From positions 5,436,501 through 5,500,500 of the forward strand of contig NZ_CP022222.1 in NCBI RefSeq assembly GCF_009930815.1: DNA of 64,000 bases, given 5' to 3'. The translations under genes were made by a program, and so were the position numbers. Below are positions 28,301-36,989 of this stretch, piece after piece. Below the pieces are notes generated by a model, which was given only the letters and a program-made list of their open reading frames with translations, was not told the DNA's origin and ran no database searches. This DNA is from Bradyrhizobium sp. CCBAU 051011. GTDB lineage: Bacteria; Pseudomonadota; Alphaproteobacteria; Rhizobiales; Xanthobacteraceae. Each line of letters starts with the position of its first letter. The first letter of the stretch is position 1.

Positions 28301-28663
28301 CTGCGCGTATGCAAGATGGCCCAAGCCGACCCGCGAATGGTCACCGGAGAGGGGCTTGGGATTTTGCGCGCGCAAGTAACTGAATTGTCCGCCTGGATCG
28401 ATTTCATCAAGAAAGCGACCTGTTTGTGCATTGTCATTCGTCTGCAGCGCCTTGCCTAGGAGTTCGAAACGGAATCGCTCTGGCAACACAAGCACCTTCA
28501 GCAGGAAGATCTTGTCGGATAGGTTCAAGAGAACTGAACAATCGATGTCGTCACTGAACGGCATCGCATTTTCCGCTCGCTCCAAATCTCTCCAATAGGA
28601 GACCACAGAGAACAGCCTCGGAGTGAGACACTCAGGAATAGGAAGAGGATTGGCACATCTCAT
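28301..28663 (-). pseudogene. PAS_5-like domain fused to the topoisomerase fragment
   Basis: Residues 1-120 of the open frame (FSVVSYWRDLERAENAMPFS, then NLSDKIFLLKVLVLPERFRF) follow the pattern of short PAS_5 proteins of Rhizobiales: YWxxL, charged turn, IFLLxV, PxRFRF, GRFLDE. Near 28300 the frame runs straight into topoisomerase VI B sequence, so the gene lost its end in the same rearrangement. A half-conserved FixK box lies 35 bases upstream. The PAS assignment is by pattern only. Confidence 0.4.
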
Positions 28664-28697
28664 CTTGATATTGAATAAGCGAAGTCATTGGACCAGT

Positions 28698-28711
28698 GTG
28701 ATCCAGATCAA
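28698..28711. promoter_or_regulatory. Imperfect FixK/FNR box
   Basis: GTGATCCAGATCAA, first base off the TTGAT-N4-ATCAA palindrome; 35 bases upstream of the PAS-like start. Confidence 0.4.
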
Positions 28712-29129
28712 CATTCCTCCCTCCATCGGCTCCAGTCTTTTTTTCTTGGCGGGAAAAAGACAGGAATGACAGGCAGTATTCCGCAAGTTCGCCCAACGGG
28801 CAGGGGACAAGATTGCCTTTCGTGTGGAGCGTCTCAAGTTCGAGGTTCAAATCGAAGGCGTGGCTCGAGCGCAGGAGCCGCTAAGCAAAAAACTCCGAGG
28901 CGTCGGCGTTGCCTGCCTTCGCGTGCCTGAGTTCCACGAGCCGCGGCTCAGGGCCTCGCCGACTGTCATCAGTGTTGATGGCACAGCAGCGCTCCTTCGT
29001 GATTGCGACAGCAACATCAAGGGCGCGCTAGGATGGCTCTGATCAATAGACTGCAATAACGCAGCCGGTGGATTGAGCAGAGATTGTTCCTCCAAGCCGT
29101 GCATTGGATGAAATTCCCTGAAACTGACA
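28712..29129. other. Intergenic, no gene supported
   Basis: About 420 bases ahead of the hibernation operon. One 72-codon frame (28824-29042) has no recognisable product. Confidence 0.4.
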
Positions 29130-29143
29130 TTGATTTTGCTCAA
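29130..29143. promoter_or_regulatory. FixK box of the hibernation/PRPP operon
   Basis: TTGATTTTGCTCAA, an exact TTGA-N6-TCAA match, 54 bases before the hibernation-factor ATG. Confidence 0.75.
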
Positions 29144-29196
29144 AGCCGAAGGCGTTTCATGTGGTTAAAGAATTAGAAACGAGTTTGGAGACGATC

Positions 29197-29763
29197 ATGC
29201 AAACGCCCGCCCAAATCGAGTTTGAAGGTGTCCCAGCGACACCTGAACTTCAAGCGTCCATTGACCAGCATATTGCAGAGCTCGAGAGCCGGTTTGGACG
29301 GCTTACCGCAGGCCGCGTCGTGGTAAGGGGGCCGGGCGATCGGCACCGGACTGGCGGGCAATACCAAGTGAGTATTCGACTGGCATTGCCAGATGGCCGC
29401 GAGGTCAACATTGCACGCATCCCCAAGCAGGACGAACGCTATGCCGATCTCACCTTCGCCGTCGATAATGCCTTCAAACGCGCCCGCAGAAGATTGCAGG
29501 ACCAGGCCCGGCTGATGCAAGGACAGACTAAGCAGCACGAAAGTCGGCCGATAGGCACGGTCATTCGGATCGATCCGAGCGGCGAGTTCGGGTTCATCGA
29601 AAGTGCCGACAGTCAAGAAGTATACTTCAACTGCAATAGCGTTCTTGACGGCGCATCGAACATCGCGCCGGGCACGCGCGTCAGTTATGTCGAGGAGATC
29701 GGCGAGAAGGGACCTCAGGCGAGCACGGTCGAGATCCTCGGCAAACATCGCCTCCGCTTGTAG
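29197..29763 (+). CDS. Ribosome hibernation factor (HPF/RaiA) fused to a cold-shock domain
   Basis: A 188-residue two-domain protein. Residues 1-110 are an HPF/YfiA-like domain (QIEFEGVPATPELQASIDQH, then GRRLxx-type helix AVDNAFKRARRRLQDQARLM). Residues 118-188 are a cold-shock domain (IGTVIRIDPSGEFGFIESAD, then QEVYFNCNSVL). GTTTGGAGACGATC fixes the start at ATG 29197. The HPF part would sit in the decoding channel of idle 70S ribosomes; the CSD replaces the dimerisation tail of long HPFs. With an exact FixK box upstream and PRPP synthetase nine bases downstream, it looks like a low-oxygen ribosome-silencing gene. Confidence 0.85.
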   Translation: MQTPAQIEFEGVPATPELQASIDQHIAELESRFGRLTAGRVVVRGPGDRHRTGGQYQVSIRLALPDGREVNIARIPKQDERYADLTFAVDNAFKRARRRLQDQARLMQGQTKQHESRPIGTVIRIDPSGEFGFIESADSQEVYFNCNSVLDGASNIAPGTRVSYVEEIGEKGPQASTVEILGKHRLRL

Positions 29764-29771
29764 GGGTGAAC

Positions 29772-30797
29772 ATGGCCGGCAGCTTCAGAACTTGGTCGAC
29801 TGCACGCTCACTGGAGCGGCTGCGGCTGTTTGCTCTGAATGGCACCGAGGTGCTCGGCGAGAAGATTGCGGGTGCGTTGGGCTGTGACCTCGCTGCGCTG
29901 GAGGAGCGCAGTTTCGAGGACGGCGAGCACAAGGTGCGTCCGCTGGAGACGGTAGCTGGCTTTGACGTCTACGTCGTGCACAGCTTGCATGGCGGGCCCA
30001 AGGAAAGCCCAAACGACAAGCTATGCAAGCTGCTGTTTTTCGTGGGCGCATTGAAAGACGCCGGGGCGGCGCGGGTGACGGCGGTCGCGCCTTATCTATG
30101 CTACGCGCGGAAGGATCGCCGGACCAAGGCGCAGGACCCCGTGACGATTCGTTACCTTGCAACCATATTCGAGGCCGCCGGCGTCGATGCCATCGTCACG
30201 CTCGAGGTTCACAACGAAGCGGCTTTTGAAAATGCGTTTCGATGCCCCTCGGTCGCGCTCAGCTCGGCGCCGCTCGTGATCGAAAGGATCAGGGAACTCG
30301 CCGCGGATCGGCCGATCTGCGTCGTTTCGCCGGACCTCGGCGGTGGCAAGCGGGCCGACTTGCTGCGCGAGGTGTTGGAGAAGGCGCTTGGTCGCCCGAT
30401 CGGCAAGGCGTTCGTGGAGAAGCATCGCAGCTCGGGCATTATTTCCGGTGATCTATTTGCCGGTGAGGTGGCAGACGCGCTCTGTGTTGTCATCGATGAT
30501 CTTGTCAGCACGGGAGGCACTTTGGTGCGGGCGGCCAAGGCGGCGCGCGCCCATGGCGGGAAGGAGGTGGTCGCCTGCGTCGCCCATGGCCTGTTCATGC
30601 CAGGGGCCGAGAGCGCGCTGGCGGATCCCGCGATCGACAGCATCATTGTGACGGACAGTGTGCCGCCGTTCAGGCTTCCGTCCGGGCCGGTGCTCGCGAA
30701 GCTTGAGATCATTTCCGCGTCGCCTCTGCTTGCGGAGACAGTTCGCAGGCTGCATCGTGGGGAGGCAGTTGCTGATCTGCTTCACTATCAGGCGTGA
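29772..30797 (+). CDS. prs: Ribose-phosphate pyrophosphokinase (PRPP synthetase) family
   Basis: A 341-residue enzyme that transfers pyrophosphate from ATP to ribose-5-phosphate. It has two tandem phosphoribosyltransferase folds: KDRRTKAQDPVTIRYLATIF with the catalytic loop, and the PRPP loop VIDDLVSTGGTLVRAAKAAR. The N-terminal SFEDGEHKV matches the FxDGE motif for ATP. It is longer and more divergent than housekeeping Prs, so it is probably a second copy. ATG 29772 follows AGGGGTG; the in-frame GTG at 29766 is less likely. Co-transcribed with the hibernation factor; its product is the co-substrate of the NAPRTase at 32657. The stop overlaps the convergent gene's stop by ten bases. Confidence 0.88.
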   Translation: MAGSFRTWSTARSLERLRLFALNGTEVLGEKIAGALGCDLAALEERSFEDGEHKVRPLETVAGFDVYVVHSLHGGPKESPNDKLCKLLFFVGALKDAGAARVTAVAPYLCYARKDRRTKAQDPVTIRYLATIFEAAGVDAIVTLEVHNEAAFENAFRCPSVALSSAPLVIERIRELAADRPICVVSPDLGGGKRADLLREVLEKALGRPIGKAFVEKHRSSGIISGDLFAGEVADALCVVIDDLVSTGGTLVRAAKAARAHGGKEVVACVAHGLFMPGAESALADPAIDSIIVTDSVPPFRLPSGPVLAKLEIISASPLLAETVRRLHRGEAVADLLHYQA

Positions 30798-31861
30798 CCG
30801 GCGAGCAGTCGCTCCAGTATCATGGCGTCTCCCCTAGCGATTGCAAGATAGGTGCGCGCAAGGCGCGGCCATTTTTCCGGCGTGCGCGGCTTGGGGTCGA
30901 GCATGTGCGCGATTGCCAATCGTGCGCGCAACATCGCGCGGGCGATGCGATAGAATAGGAATAGGCCTGTCGAGGGATCGTCATGCAGCAGGACCGCAAG
31001 CCGCCGTCGCAGCACCTCGCCAACCCACTGGCCTCCGAGCCGTTCGCATTCCAGGTGGAGGAAGGCCAACTCATCCAAAGCATCGAGCGTCCGCAGCTGG
31101 GCATTGAACTCCAAGCAATCTATGATCGGAAACGGCGCGTTCAGCCAGATGTGTTCGGGTCTAAGATCTCCGTGCGCATCGACTATGAACCGATGGCGGA
31201 CCCGATCCGCGAGCAGCCGGCGACGTTGCCGGAGGATACGGCGCTGAATATTGAAAATGCGCTCAAGTGTACCCTGATTCAAGTCGAAAGCTTGGTTGAG
31301 CAGAACATGTCGATCAAGAATGGCGGCTTGTTCCAATGACAACAAATAGCGCTCGGGATATGATGTCGTAGACCGCGAAGCGTGAGAATAAAACTGGTGC
31401 AAATTGTCGGCCAGCCGCTGGACCTGAGCAGGCGAAACCTTGCGAGCACGTAGCAATTCTTCAAGGGTCTGGGTTTCATCGAGCCGGCGCATCACGACCA
31501 GCCAGTCCGCGACACGGCCGCTCATTCCGATCGCGTAGCCCTTTGAAGTAAGCGTAAGCTGTGCCACGCCAAGGTAGACATCCGGCGCCAGCCTCCCGTT
31601 AAGGGCAACCTCCGCCCGGCACGCCGCGGCCCGGCGTGCAAGCGTGGAAAAATCGAGATAGGGAAACCGCACCGGCTTCTTGAGCTTGAAGACGCGGTCA
31701 CCCGCCATGAAGACCCAGGACATGTGGGTTTCGCGCACAGTCACCATTTCGGGCGCCGGCGTGTAGCTGTCGGGACGGCTCAGAAATGCGACTTTGCGGG
31801 CCAAGGCGAGCCAATCGTCCTCGCCGTTCAGGTCGGGTACTTCGCTTTGCCGGTCGTGCAT
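30788..31861 (-). CDS. Aminoglycoside-phosphotransferase-like kinase (COG2187)
   Basis: About 357 residues from ATG 31861. The N-lobe has THMSWVFMAGDRVFKLKKPV, then RFPYLDFSTLARR; the catalytic loop is DAHGDLRPEHIWLN with Brenner's HGDLxxxH pattern, followed by the metal motif PIIDCLEF. This matches the APH-like half of the two-domain proteins of COG2187, for example mycobacterial Rv2004c; the second P-loop kinase half is absent. Substrate unknown. The upstream codons to 31909 overlie a FixK box, so 31861 is the better start. The same box lies 35 bases away. Confidence 0.82.
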   Translation of the reverse strand: MHDRQSEVPDLNGEDDWLALARKVAFLSRPDSYTPAPEMVTVRETHMSWVFMAGDRVFKLKKPVRFPYLDFSTLARRAAACRAEVALNGRLAPDVYLGVAQLTLTSKGYAIGMSGRVADWLVVMRRLDETQTLEELLRARKVSPAQVQRLADNLHQFYSHASRSTTSYPERYLLSLEQAAILDRHVLLNQAFDLNQGTLERIFNIQRRILRQRRRLLADRVRHRFIVDAHGDLRPEHIWLNAPFPIIDCLEFNAQLRTLDALDELAFLHLECERLGGQWVGEVLRRRLAVLLHDDPSTGLFLFYRIARAMLRARLAIAHMLDPKPRTPEKWPRLARTYLAIARGDAMILERLLAGHA

Positions 31862-31895
31862 CGTAACTCTATGGCCATTCGAGCGCCTCTCCGGT

Positions 31896-31909
31896 TTGAC
31901 GCCGATCAA
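31896..31909. promoter_or_regulatory. FixK box between divergent kinase and phosphoribosyltransferase genes
   Basis: TTGACGCCGATCAA, an exact TTGA-N6-TCAA match. It is 35 bases from the leftward APH-like start and 52 from the rightward PRTase start. Confidence 0.75.
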
Positions 31910-31960
31910 TAATTGTCCCGGTCGGGCTGATAATGTGGTTATCTAGGAGGTCGCTTCGAC

Positions 31961-32635
31961 ATGCTGTTTCAGGATCGAACCGACGCTGGCCGGAAGCTGG
32001 CGCGAGCGCTGACGAAATACAAGGCGCAGCATCCTGTCGTGCTTGCCTTGCCGCGTGGAGGTGTGCCAGTCGCTGCCGAAGTAGCGGCTGCGCTTGACGC
32101 CCCTCTTGATCTCGTGCTCGTGCGGAAGATTGGCGTACCAAGCCAGCCGGAGCTTGCGATGGGCGCGGTCACCGACGGCGGGGAGCCCGCCATTGTTCGT
32201 AACCGCGAAATCATCGAAATGTGTGGCATCAGCACGCAGGAATTCGACGCGGTCTGCGATAGGGAACTTGCCGAAATCGAACGACGGCGCAACCGTTATC
32301 TCGGCGGCCGAGCGCGTGCCGAAGTCGAGGGACAGGTGGTGATCATCGTCGACGACGGCATTGCGACGGGCGCAACGACGCTTGCTGCCATCAAGGCGGT
32401 TCGCGCTCGTAAGCCGAAGGAACTGGTGCTCGCGGTGCCTGTGGCCGCGTTCGATACTGTCAAGAAGCTACAAGCGGAAGTCGACGCGATCGTCTGCCTC
32501 GATACGCCCGAGGAGCTCGGCGCGATCGGTTATTTCTATTGCGATTTTCGTCAGGTCGACGACGAGGAAGTTGTCGCGATATTGAAGTGCTTTCCGGCCA
32601 GCAGGGCATTGCATACTTCCAGCGACTCGGCCTGA
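31961..32635 (+). CDS. Phosphoribosyltransferase
   Basis: A 224-residue type I PRTase with the PRPP-binding loop VVIIVDDGIATGATTLAAIK. The N-terminus RTDAGRKLARALTKYKAQHP, VVLALPRGGVPVAAEVAAAL matches the stand-alone PRTases next to stress genes (Rv0571c-like). Base or substrate is unknown. AGGAGGTCGCTTCGAC precedes the ATG. It heads the PRTase-pncB-pncA run: 21 bases to pncB. FixK box 52 bases upstream. Confidence 0.88.
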   Translation: MLFQDRTDAGRKLARALTKYKAQHPVVLALPRGGVPVAAEVAAALDAPLDLVLVRKIGVPSQPELAMGAVTDGGEPAIVRNREIIEMCGISTQEFDAVCDRELAEIERRRNRYLGGRARAEVEGQVVIIVDDGIATGATTLAAIKAVRARKPKELVLAVPVAAFDTVKKLQAEVDAIVCLDTPEELGAIGYFYCDFRQVDDEEVVAILKCFPASRALHTSSDSA

Positions 32636-32656
32636 CGGAACAACGGGGTTTAGCTG

Positions 32657-34012
32657 ATGGAACCGGCGCCGGGTGCCCTGCTGACCGACCTTTATCAGCT
32701 GACCATGATCCAGGCCTATCTGGACTCGGGCCAGACTGACACGGCGGTCTTTGAATTCTTTGTCCGCAAGCTGCCGCCACCGCGCGGTTTCCTGATGGCG
32801 GCGGGACTTGAACAGGCGCTTGAGTTGCTCGAGAACCTGCGCTTCACAGCGGATGAACTCGGTTGGCTGGAAATAACAGGGCGTTTCAGCGCGCGCCTGA
32901 TCGATTATCTCGCCAATTTCCGTTTTAGTGGCGATGTTCATGCGATGCCTGAAGGCACCCCGTTCTTTCAAAACGAGCCTATCCTGCGGGTGACAGCGCC
33001 CCTGCCTGAGGCGCAGCTTGTCGAGACGCGTCTCATCAACATCTTGCATTTCCAGACGCTGATCGCCTCTAAGGCGGCGCGCATGGTGCAGCTTGCGCCG
33101 GACAAGCTGTTGGTCGACTTCGGCTTGCGCCGTGCTCATGGGGCGGACGCCGGCTTGATGGCCGCTCGCGCCAGCTACATTGCCGGATTTGCAGGGACTG
33201 CTACCCTTCTTGCCGAGAAAGCGTTCGGTATCCCGACATACGGCACCATGGCGCATTCGTTCATTCAGTCCTTTGACGACGAAGCTGCAGCCTTCGAGGC
33301 CTTTGCGCGCGCCCGCCCCCATAATCTTACCCTCCTGATCGATACCTACGACACGGTAGCCGCCGCGCGAAAAGTGGTTGCGCTGGCGCCGCGGCTGAAG
33401 GAACTCGGAATTTCGGTGCGTGCGGTACGGATCGACAGCGGCGATCTCGCGGCACTGGCCAAGGTGGTGCGCAGCGTTCTGGACGAAGGCGGATTGAAGG
33501 ATATCGGAATTTTTGCCAGCGGCGGGATCGACGAGGAGATACTTGTCGGATTTGCGCGGCAAAATGCGCCGATCGATGGCATCGGCATTGGCACCAGCCT
33601 TGCCACTTCGTCCGACGCGCCCGCGCTCGACTGCGCCTATAAACTGCAGGAGTATGCCGGGTTACCGCGTCGCAAACGCTCGACCGGAAAAGCAACTTGG
33701 CCCGGCCGCAAGCAGGTCTGGCGACGGTATGACAGGAACGGTCGCATGATGGTGGATATTCTGTCCGTCGAGGGCGATATTCACGAAGGCGAGCCGCTGA
33801 TCCACGAGGTCATGGCGAGCGGCCGCCGCATCGGGCCGCGTCACACTCTTCACGACATCAGGGCGCGTGCGCGGCACGAACTGGAGCGATTACCGACAGA
33901 ACTACGGGGAGTCGGCCCGCTTGTGCCATACCCCGTGGAAGTGGCAGCCTCATTGGAAGAACTTGCGGCAGTGGCGGATCGCATGACGGGCCCGGCGGAG
34001 GTGCAATCATGA
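32657..34012 (+). CDS. pncB: Nicotinate phosphoribosyltransferase
   Basis: A 451-residue NAPRTase making nicotinate mononucleotide from nicotinate and PRPP with ATP. Diagnostic stretches are LTDLYQLTMIQAYLDSGQTD, DFGLRRAHGADAGLMAARAS with the active-site residues, YGTMAHSFIQSF, and VRIDSGDLAALAK. It resembles the mycobacterial PncB2 class. Its stop overlaps the nicotinamidase start (ATGA), showing translational coupling, and the PRPP synthetase is 1.9 kb upstream on the same strand. Predicted to be under the FixK box at 31896. Confidence 0.95.
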   Translation: MEPAPGALLTDLYQLTMIQAYLDSGQTDTAVFEFFVRKLPPPRGFLMAAGLEQALELLENLRFTADELGWLEITGRFSARLIDYLANFRFSGDVHAMPEGTPFFQNEPILRVTAPLPEAQLVETRLINILHFQTLIASKAARMVQLAPDKLLVDFGLRRAHGADAGLMAARASYIAGFAGTATLLAEKAFGIPTYGTMAHSFIQSFDDEAAAFEAFARARPHNLTLLIDTYDTVAAARKVVALAPRLKELGISVRAVRIDSGDLAALAKVVRSVLDEGGLKDIGIFASGGIDEEILVGFARQNAPIDGIGIGTSLATSSDAPALDCAYKLQEYAGLPRRKRSTGKATWPGRKQVWRRYDRNGRMMVDILSVEGDIHEGEPLIHEVMASGRRIGPRHTLHDIRARARHELERLPTELRGVGPLVPYPVEVAASLEELAAVADRMTGPAEVQS

Positions 34013-34635
34013 AAGTTTCCAGCAAGGATGTTCTCATCATAGTCGACGTCCAGAACGACTTTTGCACCGGGGGCGCGCTGGCCGTGCCCGGCGGCGAGAA
34101 GGTCGTTCCGGCGATCAACCGCATCGGCGAAAGATTCGAAAATGTGGTGCTCACGCAGGACTGGCACCCGGCGGACCATGTCTCTTTCGTCTCCAACCAT
34201 CCGCGTAAGCGGCCCTATGACACCATCGAATTGAGCTACGGGTCGCAGGTTCTCTGGCCCGATCACTGTGTCCAGGCCAGCAGCGGCGCCGACTTTCACC
34301 GCGGACTGGAGACTGTTCGGGCGAGCCTCGTGGTCCGGAAGGGATTTCGTCGCCATATCGACTCCTACTCGGCCTTCTACGAGAATGACAAGAAGACACC
34401 GACAGGCCTTGCCGGCTATCTGCGTGAACGCGACTTGAAGACGCTATTTTTCGCCGGATTGGCCTTCGATTTTTGCGTCCGCTATTCGGCGGAAGACGCC
34501 CGCAATGCGGGATTTGACGCTGTCGTCATTGAAGAGGCCTGTCGCGGCATCGATCTCGACGGCTCGGTCGCCGCGACGCACCACAGCCTGAAATCACTCG
34601 GCATTCCCGTGGTCGGCATCGAGGCGTTCTTCTGA
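34009..34635 (+). CDS. pncA: Nicotinamidase
   Basis: A 208-residue isochorismatase-fold amidase that converts nicotinamide to nicotinate. The triad is Asp13 (IIVDVQNDF), Lys111 (VVRKGF) and Cys156 (AFDFCVRYSAEDA). The metal site is Asp51/His53 (TQDWHPADH) with His86 (WPDHCVQ). All are intact. It overlaps pncB by four bases, so both enzymes of nicotinamide salvage to NaMN are made together. Confidence 0.95.
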   Translation: MKVSSKDVLIIVDVQNDFCTGGALAVPGGEKVVPAINRIGERFENVVLTQDWHPADHVSFVSNHPRKRPYDTIELSYGSQVLWPDHCVQASSGADFHRGLETVRASLVVRKGFRRHIDSYSAFYENDKKTPTGLAGYLRERDLKTLFFAGLAFDFCVRYSAEDARNAGFDAVVIEEACRGIDLDGSVAATHHSLKSLGIPVVGIEAFF

Positions 34636-34685
34636 GCGCCGTGTCTCAAGGATCGGCCGATCTGAGTCTCAGCGTTGCGAACCGG

Positions 34686-34915
34686 CTACTGGACCGCGGT
34701 CACTGTCATTTGTACGTTCGCCAATTGATCGAGCACGGAGCGGTCGAGGTGGTCCATCAGGGCGCCAATGCTTGTCTCTTGATTCAATTGCCGCTCGCGC
34801 AATGCTGTCCAAACGCTGGTGCACAGGCTTTGCCGAAACCGTCCGCATTGTCGATTTCGTAGATATCGCTATGGAGCACAGCGCCGTACCTGGTAATCTG
34901 CAGCCGGGCTTTCAT
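34686..34915 (-). pseudogene. Short conserved protein, one frameshift
   Basis: From ATG 34915, preceded by GGAGGGACGA: MKARLQITRYGAVLHSDIYE, IDNADGFGKACAP. A one-base shift at about 34815 moves to VWTALRERQLNQETSIGALM and DHLDRSVLDQLANVQMTVTA, ending at TAG 34686-34688. The joined protein is about 75 residues. I recognise no function. It converges on pncA. Confidence 0.55.
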
Positions 34916-35217
34916 TCGTCCCTCCGAATAAGTACAATCACGCAAGTGATTTCAGAACATCGATGAAATCTCCGACCTCGCGCGGGTCCAGGTGAAACTC
35001 ACTCCGGCACACGTGGATGGCCGGTCGATATCCCTTCAGCAAGCGCGTCTTCGAGCATTTCGACGGGATACCGCTCATGAAGCGTTCGAAAAGGAGGCGC
35101 GTCCTTTGCGCGGGCTGCGGGAGGACCGGTCGATCGAATGACAGTAAGAAGTCGTGCGTGAAGAACTTCCAAGCCATTGAGCGGGAGTCGAATTTTCTGG
35201 CGAGAGGCGTTTTGAGA

Positions 35218-35266
35218 TTGCAAGCTTTCGGGCTTTGGGGGCCCAAAAGCTTGCAATTTTGCTTTT
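35218..35266 (+). terminator. Strong stem-loop ahead of the transposase
   Basis: TTGCAAGCTTTCGGGC, loop TTTGGG, then GCCCAAAAGCTTGCAA and a run TTTTGCTTTT. It ends 54 bases before the transposase ATG and would stop transcripts entering the element. Confidence 0.65.
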
Positions 35267-35319
35267 GAGGATTCCGTCGAATCGCGGGTCATGATTCCTT
35301 CGGTGGACCGGAGGGAACG

Positions 35320-36669
35320 ATGAAGCCAAAGGAACGACGCGACGGCGGCCAAGCCGATCTTCTGCGCTCGCGGCTGGACGCGATCATCGACTTGAACCAT
35401 GCCCTGGTAAAGCTGGCGCGGACGATCGACTGGTCGTTCCTCGAAGAGCGGTTCGGCGCGGTCTACGAGGACAAGCCGGGCCGGCCGCCGCTGCCGACAC
35501 GGCTGATGGCGGGCCTGGCCATCCTCAAGCACACCTACGACCTCTCCGACGAGGTGCTATGCGAGCGCTGGGTGGAGAATCCCTATTACCAGTTCTTCTG
35601 CGGCGAGGAGTTCTTCCAGCACCGCCTGGTGTTCGACCGCTCCTCGTTGACGCGCTGGCGCCAGCGTATGGGCGAGGAGAAGCTGCAAGCCCTGCTGCAG
35701 GAGAGCCTTGCGGTCGCCACCAAGACCGAGGCGATCAAGCCGTCCGACCTCAATCGGGTCATCGTCGACACCACGGTGCAGCCCAAGAACGTGATGTTCC
35801 CAACCGATGCGCGGCTCTTGAACCGGGCCCGCGAGATCCTGGTTCGGCTAGCCAAGGGCGCCGGCATCAAGCTGCGTCAGTCCTATGGGCGAGTCGGCAA
35901 GTTTGCCCTGATCAAGCACCAGCGCTATGCCCATGCCAAGCAGTTCAAGCGCGCCAATCGGGCCTTGAGGACGCTGCGAACCTATCTCGGCCGCGTCATC
36001 CGCGACATCGCCCGCAAGCTCGACGGCAACGTCGGCTTGTTCGATGGGGTCGCGCTCGACCGCATGCTGGCGCTGGCGCGATGCGTGCTCGACCAGAAGC
36101 AGCGCCAGCGGGGCCCCAAGGTCTACTCGCTGCACGCGCCGGAGGTGGAGTGCATCGGCAAGGGCAAGGCTCACCGGCCTTACGAGTTCGGGGTCAAGGT
36201 CTCCGTCGCCACCACGCTATCGCACGCCAAAGGCGGCCAGTTCGTCACCCATGTGAAGGCGCTGCCCGGCAACCCCTATGATGGTCACACGCTCAAGATC
36301 GTGATCCCGGAAATGGAGGTGCTGATCGGCAACATCATCGAGCGCCTCGTTCTCGACAAAGGCTATCGCGGCCACAATGCGCCACCCGACTACAAGTTCA
36401 GGGTGTTCATCTCAGGCCAGAAGCGGCGGGTGACGCCAAAGATCAAACGCGAGCTGCGCCGGCGTTCCGCCGTCGAGCCGGTCATCGGCCATCTCAAATC
36501 CGAGCATCGCATGGGGCGTAACTACCTGTGGCACCGCCAGGGCGATGCCGCCAATGCCGTTCTCGCCGCAGCGGGCTACAACTTCCGGCGTCTCATCCGC
36601 TGGCTCGAGCTCTTGTTGCGCCAGTTCCTCGCCCAGCTCACGGTCCGACTTCAATTCGTCCCGAGTTGA
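35320..36669 (+). mobile_element. IS5-family-type transposase (IS with InsH N-domain and DDE domain)
   Basis: An intact 449-residue transposase. The N-terminal DUF772/InsH domain reads PPLPTRLMAGLAILKHTYDL, followed by the helix-turn-helix-like FDRSSLTRWRQRMGEEK. The DDE core has VIVDTTVQPKNV, LVLDKGYRGH and the E-region EPVIGHLKSEHRMGRNYLW. GC-rich and with no internal stops, unlike nearby pseudogenes, so the insertion looks recent or the element is active. I could not define terminal inverted repeats or a target duplication by eye. A strong stem-loop lies just upstream. It separates the NAD-salvage genes from the Usp/BON block. Confidence 0.88.
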
Positions 36670-36989
36670 AATCCGGCGTTCTTCACGGCCGACTAAGAAC
36701 ATTTGGCCCGTGCAAAGGCCTTGCCGCGCTGGACGCTGAGTGCGTCCGCCCACGCCGGAACGCTCATCGTGAAACTCAAACTGACAAGTATTGAACACAC
36801 ACGACAGCGAAGACGGCTGCCAGATGGGTCCGAACGTTTCCGCGCAGAAGGTGTGGACGTTTACGTGATCGCTCCTCAAGGCCTCATTCATTGCCAAGCC
36901 AAACGGCGCCTTGGCGAATAATGACGCATCGCGCGCGCCCGACTCGCTCGGCCATCTACGGATCGAAGCCAGGAAGCTTCGGGTCTACG
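36670..36989. other. IS right flank, no gene supported
   Basis: About 320 bases after the transposase stop. It probably contains the right end of the element. No gene recognised. Confidence 0.4.

Noticed and set aside
34938..35246. Open frame at the IS left flank (ends EFHLDPREVGDFIDVLKSLA)
   Set aside because: Plausible-looking end but no family recognised and no good ribosome site; may be part of the element or a truncated gene.
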